Shown here piece after piece: positions 1 to 5,502 of a DNA stretch of 7,697 nt (position 1 is its first letter; the number at the start of each line of letters is the position of its first letter). The DNA lies in assembly GCA_041628615.1 (NCBI GenBank), contig JBFKOW010000161.1, positions 1-7,697 of the forward strand. The letters are read 5' to 3'. The DNA comes from JAMWZF01 sp041628615. Lineage in GTDB: Bacteria; Pseudomonadota; Alphaproteobacteria; Rhodobacterales; Rhodobacteraceae. The notes below the pieces were generated by a model. It searched no databases. It saw only the letters and a list, made by a program, of their open reading frames with translations, and was not told the origin of the DNA. The position numbers and the translations under genes are program-made.

Positions 1-225
1 GAGGTCTACGCCGCCGGCGAGGACCCGATCCCCGGCGCCACCCGCGACGATCTCGTCGCCGGGCTGATCCGCGCCGGCCACCGCCACGCCCGCGCCATCA
101 CCGACCAGGACGACCTGACGAGGCTGGTGAAGGAACAAGCGAAACCGGGCGACATGGTCGTCTGCCTCGGCGCCGGCACGATTTCCGCCTGGGCCAACCA
201 GCTGCCGGAGAAGCTGAAAGGGTAG
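1..225 (+). CDS. murC: UDP-N-acetylmuramate--L-alanine ligase MurC, C-terminal end (5' end outside window)
   Basis: The first 74 codons of the window are open in frame 1 and end at TAG (223-225). They look like the end of MurC, the cytoplasmic ATP-dependent ligase that adds L-Ala to UDP-MurNAc, the first amino-acid addition to the peptidoglycan precursor. Seen directly: a segment with YAAGEDPIPG near the start and MVVCLGAGTISAWA near the end, which match the C-terminal Mur ligase domain (the Rossmann-like third domain) as I remember it from Rhodobacterales MurC. The catalytic P-loop and the UDP-binding domains lie upstream and cannot be checked here. The next gene starts 4 nt after the stop, so the two are probably co-transcribed. 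The position next to murB, ddl and ftsQAZ supports the assignment. Confidence 0.88.
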   Translation, partial: EVYAAGEDPIPGATRDDLVAGLIRAGHRHARAITDQDDLTRLVKEQAKPGDMVVCLGAGTISAWANQLPEKLKG

Positions 226-229
226 GCGG

Positions 230-1513
230 GTGAAGGCGGCGGAGATCGAGACAGAGAACGACCTCAAGGCCTGGTTGCAGGACCAGCCCATCGAGGTCGC
301 TGTCTGGATTGCCTATCGCAGCGCCGCGCGGGTGCTGCCGGTATACTGGTCCGAAGTCGTTCCTAGGAAAGCGGGCTTTACGGCAATACAGGTTCTGCGT
401 GCGATTTTGATCGCGGGGGAGCGCACACTGGGTGCCTCCGCTGAAATTGACATTGCCGCCAGCGAACAAGCCGCATACGACGCGAGCAACGCCACTCCCC
501 CCAACGCCACCGACCCCGTTGACGCCGCCGTCGCATCCGCCGCCTCCGCCGGCGCCACTGCCGCCTTTGCTACCAAGTTCCCTTCAGAGTCCGTTGCTCG
601 CGCCGCTGGCACCGTCCACTCAGCCGCCGCCTCAAATGCCGCCGCCCGCGTCGCCGTCACCTCCGACGCCGTCCATTGCGAGGTGCACGGTCCGGACCTT
701 TCCGCCCCGCTCTGGCTGGATGGCACCCCAGACGACATCGCCACGCTCTGGACCAAAACCACCCGCGCGATCTCGCGCCCGGACGGCGACGGCGGGGACG
801 TGCCCGATTACCACGGCTTCTGGATCCCGTGGTGCCAGGGCCTGCTCGACGGCACCGACCCCTTCCCCGCCCGCCTCCGCCGCGCCATCGCCCTGATCGA
901 CCCCGACGACTGGGACAAGGGCGACGTCCACATCAACAACGTGGTCATCCCGGCGTTGATGGCGCGACACGGCGCACGACCCGCCGTAACGACTGACAAT
1001 TTGGCGGACGGATCGGCGTCGGACATCGCAAGGGTCCGATCCGCGATGGTCCGCAACCGCGCCGACCTGCCGCCGACCTTCGATGCCGTTCTCGGCTTCA
1101 TCATGCTCGAAATCGAGCGGCTCCAGAACCGGAACTACCGGGACGAGGACGAAGCTGTAGAAGCGCGTCGGCAGATCGGCGTCCTGACCCAGCTTCACGA
1201 GACGGTGACACGTCTGAAGTCCCTGGTGCCGAACGACGAGACGATGCCGCAACAGGATGCCGTCGAGGCCGAGAAGCTGTCCCGCCTCTTTGTGGCGAGG
1301 TTCCGGGACTGGCCCCGCGCCAATGCCGACGAACTCGTAGACACCGCCTATCGCGGTGCGCTGGTCGGCGCGGTTACCGTTGCACTTCCGATGATCGGAG
1401 TTGCGACTCCCTATGCCCTTGCCGCGGGACTAGTCCTCTTCGGCGGCAAGAAGATCGGCGACGCGGTCAAGTCGGCGCGGGACCTGACCAGGAGTGGAGG
1501 CGGGGCGGGATGA
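230..1513 (+). CDS. Hypothetical modular protein with Ala-rich linker and C-terminal hydrophobic hairpin, inserted in the dcw cluster
   Basis: Unrecognised 427-residue protein. The GTG at 230 is chosen because GAAAGGG (216-222) lies 7 nt upstream and no ATG occurs in frame near the N-terminus. Visible layout: residues 1-68, a helical-looking N-terminal unit (AWLQDQPIEVAVWIAYRSAA then VLPVYW); 71-148, a low-complexity stretch rich in Ala, Ser and Thr; 155-245, an aromatic-rich unit with FWIPWCQGLLDG and DDWDKGDVHINN; 285-335, a charged, possibly coiled-coil helix; 375-406, a hydrophobic hairpin (GALVGAVTVALPMIGVATPY, then LAAGLVLFGG) followed by KKIGDAVKSA. The first and aromatic units resemble, from memory, a recurrent group of Ala-rich hypothetical proteins in alphaproteobacteria; I cannot name a family. 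No catalytic motif is evident. Codons such as ATA, AGG and GTA around 340-390 are rare in neighbouring genes, which hints at separate ancestry. The stop overlaps the next ATG (ATGA). Probably expressed and membrane-anchored or membrane-inserting; function unknown. Confidence 0.75.
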   Translation: MKAAEIETENDLKAWLQDQPIEVAVWIAYRSAARVLPVYWSEVVPRKAGFTAIQVLRAILIAGERTLGASAEIDIAASEQAAYDASNATPPNATDPVDAAVASAASAGATAAFATKFPSESVARAAGTVHSAAASNAAARVAVTSDAVHCEVHGPDLSAPLWLDGTPDDIATLWTKTTRAISRPDGDGGDVPDYHGFWIPWCQGLLDGTDPFPARLRRAIALIDPDDWDKGDVHINNVVIPALMARHGARPAVTTDNLADGSASDIARVRSAMVRNRADLPPTFDAVLGFIMLEIERLQNRNYRDEDEAVEARRQIGVLTQLHETVTRLKSLVPNDETMPQQDAVEAEKLSRLFVARFRDWPRANADELVDTAYRGALVGAVTVALPMIGVATPYALAAGLVLFGGKKIGDAVKSARDLTRSGGGAG

Positions 1514-1737
1514 CCTGGCTCTGGGCCATCGTGGCCATCGTGGTGGGCACCGCCGTTCTTGGGGCGGTCCGGCATCTGCGGCTGTTCTTCTGGGCCTTCT
1601 TCCTGTCGGCGGGCGTGCTTCTGGCGCTGCACATGCAGGCCAGTCCGCAGGAAGGCGGCACCGGGCTGGCGGCGCTGGGGGCGGGGCTCGCCCTGCGGTC
1701 GCGGGCGCGGCGGCTGATGGGGGGCTTCCTGCTGTGA
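1510..1737 (+). CDS. Small two-helix membrane protein, unknown function
   Basis: 75-residue protein beginning MTWLWAIVAI. The ATG overlaps the stop of the preceding gene (ATGA, 1510-1513), and a good Shine-Dalgarno GGAGG (1496-1500) lies 9 nt upstream, so this start is well supported. Two clear hydrophobic segments are visible: about residues 3-20 (ending before RHLR) and 25-41 (LFFWAFFLSAGVLLALH). A weaker one, GLAALGAGLAL, follows at about 52-62, then a basic tail (RSRARR). No known motif or catalytic residue is seen, and I do not recognise a family. Its stop overlaps the GTG of the first DUF2484-type gene, so the products may be made together. Role is unknown; by context an inner-membrane protein linked to envelope synthesis. 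Confidence 0.72.
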   Translation: MTWLWAIVAIVVGTAVLGAVRHLRLFFWAFFLSAGVLLALHMQASPQEGGTGLAALGAGLALRSRARRLMGGFLL

Positions 1738-2000
1738 GCCTGGTCCTGATCCTGTCGATCCTCTGGGTGCTGGCCGCCACCGTCACCGCGCTGCTGCCGA
1801 TGCGGGCGCAATACCCGCCGGGGATCGTGCTGCTGATCGCCGCGCCGGTGCTGATCGTCTGGCTCGGCGCGGTGCATGGCTGGTGGGTCTCGGCCCTCGC
1901 GCTCGCCGCCTTCGGGTCGATGTTCCGCAACCCGCTGCGCTATCTCTGGGCCCGCGCCCGCGGGCAGCGCCCCGAATTGCCGCCGGAGTTGCGCGAGTGA
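1734..2000 (+). CDS. DUF2484-family small membrane protein (first tandem copy)
   Basis: 88 residues starting at GTG 1734 (MSLVLILSIL), which overlaps the previous stop by 4 nt (GTGA). A G-run at 1719-1724 lies 9 nt upstream. A longer frame opens from 1494 in the same register, but it would overlap the previous gene fully, so the short start is preferred. Hydrophobic segments lie at about residues 2-22 (with W11, A14-A15 and the L21-P22 turn), 29-45 and 47-60; a basic end follows (RNPLRYLWARARG). I recognise this as the DUF2484 type of protein usually found between murC and murB in Rhodobacteraceae. Function is not known. The next gene is a diverged paralogue: both keep W..AA.V...LP.R in the first helix and a GW/W-rich second half. 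Confidence 0.82.
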   Translation: MSLVLILSILWVLAATVTALLPMRAQYPPGIVLLIAAPVLIVWLGAVHGWWVSALALAAFGSMFRNPLRYLWARARGQRPELPPELRE

Positions 2001-2248
2001 CCGCGTCGCTGATCCTCGCCTTCGTCTGGCTGATCGCCGCCAACGTCGCCGGGATGCTGCCCAGCCGGGACAACCACTGGTCCCGGGCCTATGCGCTGAT
2101 CGCGCTCGGGATCCCGCTGCTCGGCTGGGTGACCTACCAGAACGGGCCGTGGATCGGGCTGCTGTGCCTCGCCGCCGGGCTCAGCATCCTGCGCTGGCCG
2201 GTGGTCCATCTCGGGCGCTGGGTGCGGCGGGTGATGGGCCGGCCATGA
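1997..2248 (+). CDS. DUF2484-family small membrane protein (second tandem copy)
   Basis: 83 residues from GTG 1997 (MTASLILAFV), overlapping the stop of the first copy by 4 nt (GTGA). GGAG at 1985-1988 lies 8 nt upstream. A longer in-frame opening from 1883 runs inside the previous gene and lacks the family N-terminus, so it is rejected. Predicted helices: about residues 3-21 (WLIAANVAGMLP), 31-47 (AYALIALGIPLLGWV) and 51-65. The C-terminus is basic (HLGRWVRRVMGRP). The pattern LIL..-W-..AA.V...LP.R is shared with the preceding protein, which suggests a tandem duplication followed by divergence. No enzymatic motif is visible. It probably sits in the inner membrane; whether the pair form a complex is only a guess. 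Confidence 0.78.
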   Translation: MTASLILAFVWLIAANVAGMLPSRDNHWSRAYALIALGIPLLGWVTYQNGPWIGLLCLAAGLSILRWPVVHLGRWVRRVMGRP

Positions 2249-2553
2249 TCTGGGTCGTTCCGCTGACCGCGCTGGCGGTGGGCCTGCTGCTGGGCGGCCT
2301 GCTGATGCGGACCGGGCGGGTGGCGCTGTTCGTCGCGCTGGCGCTGGGGCTGTTCGGTATCGGGGCCTGGATGATCGTCGAGGGCCGGGCGGCCGAGGAT
2401 GGCTGGACCGGGATCGGCTATGCCGTCTCGGCGCTGCTGATGGCGGCGCCCTGCCTGGTCGGGATGCTGGCGGGCGGCGCGCTGGGCCAGTGGCGCCGCC
2501 GGGTCGCGGCCTTGCGGCGGGCCGGGCTGGAAGCGTCCGGCGGTCCGCGGTAA
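2245..2553 (+). CDS. Small three-helix membrane protein, unknown function
   Basis: 102 residues starting at ATG 2245, which overlaps the previous stop (ATGA, 2245-2248). There is no strong Shine-Dalgarno, so initiation may depend on ribosomes ending the upstream gene. The frame is open much further upstream, but those starts overlap two real genes. Three hydrophobic segments are visible: about residues 3-22 (VVPLTALAVGLLLGGLL), 26-44 (VALFVALALGLFGIGAWMI) and 56-80 (IGYAVSALLMAAPCLVG then AGGAL). A basic tail (QWRRRVAALRRAG) should be cytoplasmic by the positive-inside rule. It ends at TAA 2551-2553, 9 nt before murB. I do not recognise a family; the position next to murB suggests an envelope-linked role, not proven by the sequence. 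Confidence 0.75.
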   Translation: MIWVVPLTALAVGLLLGGLLMRTGRVALFVALALGLFGIGAWMIVEGRAAEDGWTGIGYAVSALLMAAPCLVGMLAGGALGQWRRRVAALRRAGLEASGGPR

Positions 2554-2562
2554 GCGGGGCCC

Positions 2563-3525
2563 ATGACCACGCTGACCCCGGACAGGCTGCCCGAGACCCG
2601 CGGCCCGCTGACCCCGAACCGGCCGCTGGCCGACCTCACCTGGCTGCGCGTCGGCGGCCCGGCGGAATGGCTGTTCCAGCCCGCCGACGCCGACGACCTC
2701 GCCGGCTTCCTCGCCGCCCTCGACCCGGCGGTGCCGGTGTTCCCGATGGGGGTGGGATCGAACCTGATCGTCCGCGACGGCGGGGTGGACGGGGTGGTGA
2801 TCCGGCTGTCGCCGCGCGGCTTCGGCGCGGTCGCCGTGGACGGCGACACGGTGACCGCCGGGGCGGCGGCGCTCGATGCGCGGGTGGCGAAGGCGGCGGC
2901 GGAGGCGGGCCGGGACCTGACCTTCCTGCGCACCATTCCGGGCAGCATCGGCGGCGCGGTGCGAATGAACGCCGGCTGCTACGGGCACTACGTGGCCGAC
3001 GTGTTGCAGAGCGTCGACGTGGTGCACCGCGACGGCAGCCGCGCCAGCCTGCCGGCCGAGGCGCTGCGGCTCGCCTACCGGTCCTCGCACCTGCCGGACG
3101 GCGCGGTGATCGTCGCCGCCACCTTCCGCGCCCCGCCGGGCGATCCGGCCGCGCTCGCCGCCGCGATGGAGGACCAGCTGGCCCGCCGCGACGCCACCCA
3201 GCCGACCAAGGATCGCACCGCCGGGTCGACCTTCCGCAACCCGGTGGGCCATTCCTCGACCGGCGCGGCGGGCGAGAGCCACGACCTCAAGGCCTGGAAG
3301 GTGATCGACGATGCCGGGATGCGCGGCGCGACGCTCGGCGGCGCGGTGATGAATCCGAAGCATCCGAACTTTCTCACCAATGCCGGCAACGCCACCGCCG
3401 CCGACCTCGAATCGCTGGGCGAGGCGGTGCGGAAAAGGGTTTACGCCGACTCCGGCATCACGCTAGAGTGGGAAATCATGAGGGTCGGCAAACCGGCCCC
3501 GTCCGAGGCGGGCAAGAGCAGCTAG
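2563..3525 (+). CDS. murB: UDP-N-acetylenolpyruvoylglucosamine reductase MurB
   Basis: 320-residue MurB, the cytoplasmic FAD enzyme that uses NADPH to reduce UDP-GlcNAc-enolpyruvate to UDP-MurNAc. Seen: a FAD-binding unit with TWLRVGGPAEWLF (26-38), the flavin-contacting PMGVGSNLIVRDGG (61-74) and RTIPGSIGGAVRMNAGCYG (123-141). The substrate-binding AYRSSHLPDG (171-180) carries Arg173. The GSTFRNP motif (221-227) holds Ser222, the expected proton donor. WKVIDDAGMRGATLGGA (245-261) and HPNFLTNAG (267-275) follow, and LEWEI near the end holds Glu304, the expected catalytic acid by comparison with S. aureus MurB. The length suits the shorter (type II-like) MurB class. A short hydrophilic tail (KPAPSEAGKSS) follows. 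ATG 2563 is the natural start; only a weak GCGGGG precedes it. It lies 9 nt after the upstream gene, so it is likely in the same operon. All key residues are present. Confidence 0.96.
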   Translation: MTTLTPDRLPETRGPLTPNRPLADLTWLRVGGPAEWLFQPADADDLAGFLAALDPAVPVFPMGVGSNLIVRDGGVDGVVIRLSPRGFGAVAVDGDTVTAGAAALDARVAKAAAEAGRDLTFLRTIPGSIGGAVRMNAGCYGHYVADVLQSVDVVHRDGSRASLPAEALRLAYRSSHLPDGAVIVAATFRAPPGDPAALAAAMEDQLARRDATQPTKDRTAGSTFRNPVGHSSTGAAGESHDLKAWKVIDDAGMRGATLGGAVMNPKHPNFLTNAGNATAADLESLGEAVRKRVYADSGITLEWEIMRVGKPAPSEAGKSS

Positions 3526-3563
3526 ACACGGCACCTCCAGGTCTCGGGAATCGTTAACGAATC
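3523..3563 (+). promoter_or_regulatory. Candidate promoter with two GANTC sites flanking a CGTTAACG palindrome, upstream of ddl
   Basis: The 113-nt gap between murB and ddl is the only sizeable one before ftsA. TAGACA (3523-3528, 5/6 to TTGACA) starts in the murB stop codon. With a 17-nt spacer the -10 position is GGGAAT (3546-3551), only 3/6, so the promoter call is weak. GAATC occurs at 3548-3552 and again at 3559-3563, on either side of the 10-bp perfect palindrome TCGTTAACGA (3551-3560). GANTC is the target of the alphaproteobacterial cell-cycle methyltransferase CcrM (known). That methylation or a dyad-binding regulator tunes ddl-ftsQA here is inference. Confidence 0.35.
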
Positions 3564-3598
3564 CGGTGCGGCGCAGCAGGCGGTGCGTCCCCGGCGGA

Positions 3599-3617
3599 CG
3601 GGCCGGCCAACGGCCCG
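3599..3617 (+). other. GC-rich stem-loop in the ddl leader
   Basis: A 7-bp perfect stem, CGGGCCG / CGGCCCG, closes a 5-nt loop (GCCAA). No T-run follows, so it is not a normal intrinsic terminator. It ends 21 nt before the ddl ATG and about 8 nt before the GAGG ribosome-binding site (3626-3629), so it could modulate ddl translation or mRNA stability. In GC-rich DNA such stems also arise by chance. Confidence 0.35.
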
Positions 3618-3638
3618 CGGATAGCGAGGCGGACGGCG

Positions 3639-4553
3639 ATGTCGGGCGGACGGTTCCGCAAGATCGCGGTGGTGATGGGCGGCCCCTCGGCGGAGCGCGA
3701 GGTGTCGCTGTCCACCGGACGGGAATGCGCCGCGGCACTGCGCGCGGCGGGCTACGCCGTGACCGAGATCGACGCCGGACCCAGCCTTGTCGAGGATCTC
3801 AAGGCCGCCGCCCCGGACGCGGTGTTCAACGCGCTGCACGGCCGCTGGGGCGAGGACGGCTGCGTGCAGGGCATCTTCGAATGGCTGCGCCTGCCCTATA
3901 CCCATTCCGGGGTGCTGGCCTCGGCGCTGGCGCTGGACAAGGAGCGCACCAAGGCCGCCTACCGCGCCGCCGGGCTGCCGGTGGTCGAAAGCCGGCTGGC
4001 GCCGAAGGCCGAGATCATGGCCCGCCACGTCCTGCCGCCGCCCTACGTGGTCAAGCCCAACAACGAGGGGTCCTCGGTCGGGGTCTACCTCGTCGCCGAG
4101 GGCGCCAACGCGCCGCCGCGGATCGCCGCCGGGATGCCCGAGACGCTGATGGTGGAGGCCTATGTCCCGGGCCGGGAACTCACCACCACGGTGATGGGCG
4201 ACCGGGCGCTGGGGGTCACCGACATCCTGACCGACGGCTGGTACGACTACGACGCGAAATACAAGCCCGGCGGATCGCGCCACGTGGTCCCCGCCGAAAT
4301 CCCGGCCGACATCGCCGCCGCCTGCGAGGACTACGCCCTGCGCGCCCACGCGGCGCTTGGCTGCCGCGGGATCAGCCGCACCGATTTCCGCTGGGACGAG
4401 ACGCGCGGCCTTGCCGGGTTGATCCTGCTCGAGACCAACACCCAGCCGGGAATGACGCCCACCTCGCTGTCGCCGGAACAGGCGGCGCACCTGGGCATCA
4501 CGTTCCCGGAGTTCTGCACCTGGATCGTGGAGGACGCCTCGTGCGACAGGTGA
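3639..4553 (+). CDS. ddl: D-alanine--D-alanine ligase Ddl
   Basis: 304-residue Ddl, an ATP-grasp ligase that joins two D-Ala to make the dipeptide added by MurF to the peptidoglycan precursor; cytoplasmic. The length is close to E. coli DdlB (306). Seen in order: N-terminal GGPSAEREVSLSTG (14-27) with Glu20, equivalent to the D-Ala-binding Glu15 of DdlB; NALHGRWGEDGCVQG (64-78); the ATP-binding VVKPNNEGSSVGV (137-149) with Lys139; YDYDAKY (202-208) of the omega loop; and the metal-binding set Asp249, Glu265 and Asn267 in RTDF and ETNTQPGMTPTSL. No key residue is missing. ATG 3639 is supported by GAGG (3626-3629) and by the family N-terminus. The gene overlaps ftsQ by 13 nt and ends at TGA 4551-4553. 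It may have some independent control from the 113-nt gap upstream. Confidence 0.96.
   Translation: MSGGRFRKIAVVMGGPSAEREVSLSTGRECAAALRAAGYAVTEIDAGPSLVEDLKAAAPDAVFNALHGRWGEDGCVQGIFEWLRLPYTHSGVLASALALDKERTKAAYRAAGLPVVESRLAPKAEIMARHVLPPPYVVKPNNEGSSVGVYLVAEGANAPPRIAAGMPETLMVEAYVPGRELTTTVMGDRALGVTDILTDGWYDYDAKYKPGGSRHVVPAEIPADIAAACEDYALRAHAALGCRGISRTDFRWDETRGLAGLILLETNTQPGMTPTSLSPEQAAHLGITFPEFCTWIVEDASCDR
4529..4534 (+). promoter_or_regulatory. Ribosome-binding site deciding the ftsQ start
   Basis: GGAGGA inside the 3' end of ddl lies 6 nt before GTG 4541 and 15 nt before the alternative GTG 4550. The spacing favours GTG 4541 as the ftsQ start, which gives a 13-nt overlap with ddl. Confidence 0.6.
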
Positions 4554-5476
4554 CCCGTCCGCCCGCCGCGCCGCGCCCGGTGCTGGCCGCCGCCCCGCTG
4601 ACCCGGCCGCCCGAGCCGTTGCCGCGCCGCGACCCGGCGCCGTCGCGCTGGCGCTACCGGCTGTCGCGGCTGATGCTGACGCCGCTGTTCCGGGCCTTCC
4701 TGCGGATCGGGCTGCCGGTCTTCGCCGTGGTCTTCGCGGTGGGGGCCTGGTTTTCCTCGGAAGAAAACCGGCGGATGATCGTCGACGGCTTCGCGCAGGT
4801 CCGGGCCGAGATCGAGGCCCGGCCCGAATTCCGCGTCAACCTGATGTCGATCTCGGGCGCGGATGCCGGCCTGATGACCGAGATCCGGCAGGTGGTGCCG
4901 CTCGACTTCCCGCTGTCGTCCTTCGACATCGACCTCGAGGGCGAGCGCGAGAAGATCGCCGCGCTGAACGCGGTCAAATCGGTGGCGCTGCGAATCCGGC
5001 CCGGCGGCGTCCTGCAGGTGGACGTGGTCCAGCGGGTGCCGATCGCGGTCTGGCGCGGCGCCGACGGGCTGAAGCTGATCGACGAGACCGGCACCTTCGT
5101 GGCGCCGCTGGCGGCCCGCGCCGACCGCCCCGACCTGCCGCTGATCGCCGGCGACGGGGCGCGGGCGGCGTTGGACGAGGCGATGGCGCTTTATGCCGCC
5201 GCCGCGCCGCTGGGCGACCGGCTGCGCGGGCTCGTGCGGATGGGCGAGCGGCGCTGGGACGTGGTGCTGGACCGCGGCCAGCGGCTGATGCTGCCGGCCG
5301 AGACGCCGGTGCGGGCGCTGGAACGGATCCTCGCGCTGGACGACGCCAAGGACCTGCTCGACCGCGACGTGGCGGCGGTCGACCTGCGCAACCCGAGCCG
5401 GCCGACGGTGCGCATGAACCTCGCGGCGGCGGATGCCTTCCGGCTCCCCGCCGGGGCGATGCCGGACGACCAATGA
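4541..5476 (+). CDS. ftsQ: Cell division protein FtsQ
   Basis: 311-residue FtsQ, a bitopic inner-membrane divisome protein that (with FtsB and FtsL in the known system) links the cytoplasmic ring to septal peptidoglycan synthesis. Layout: a Pro- and Arg-rich cytoplasmic tail (1-50, with PAPSRWRYR at 33-41); one transmembrane helix at about 54-71 (LRIGLPVFAVVFAVGAWF); a POTRA domain at about 96-166 (starting EFRVNLMSISGAD, with FDIDLEGERE and RIRPGGVLQVDVVQRVPIAV); and the periplasmic beta domain at about 170-295, with LIDETGTFVAP, LPLIAGDGA, VRMGERRWDVVLDRG and the final VDLRNPSRPTVRM. GTG 4541 is chosen by the GGAGGA spacing; GTG 4550 would shorten it by three residues. The frame is open far upstream, but that part is a shadow of ddl. 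The overlap with ddl implies coupled translation, and ftsA follows after 26 nt. Confidence 0.93.
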   Translation: MRQVTRPPAAPRPVLAAAPLTRPPEPLPRRDPAPSRWRYRLSRLMLTPLFRAFLRIGLPVFAVVFAVGAWFSSEENRRMIVDGFAQVRAEIEARPEFRVNLMSISGADAGLMTEIRQVVPLDFPLSSFDIDLEGEREKIAALNAVKSVALRIRPGGVLQVDVVQRVPIAVWRGADGLKLIDETGTFVAPLAARADRPDLPLIAGDGARAALDEAMALYAAAAPLGDRLRGLVRMGERRWDVVLDRGQRLMLPAETPVRALERILALDDAKDLLDRDVAAVDLRNPSRPTVRMNLAAADAFRLPAGAMPDDQ

Positions 5477-5502
5477 CAGGCAGATGTGAAGGGTAGCGGG
5501 AG

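Noticed and set aside
432..896. Pro-rich 154-residue + strand frame inside the 427-residue gene
   Set aside because: Frame-shifted reading of the Ala-rich linker codons; low-complexity Pro/Ser/Thr without start signals.
2134..3363. 409-residue open frame on the minus strand across murB
   Set aside because: Low-complexity Arg/His/Gly/Pro composition typical of an antisense frame in GC-rich DNA; it covers murB, whose motifs are complete on the + strand.
3551..3560. CtrA-type site in the murB-ddl gap
   Set aside because: Only a single TTAA is present; the Caulobacter CtrA pattern needs two TTAA half-sites separated by 7 nt. No TTAA was found in the ftsA-ftsZ gap either.
3522..4490. 322-residue minus-strand open frame across ddl
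   Set aside because: Antisense shadow; composition is biased and the + strand ddl motifs explain the conservation.
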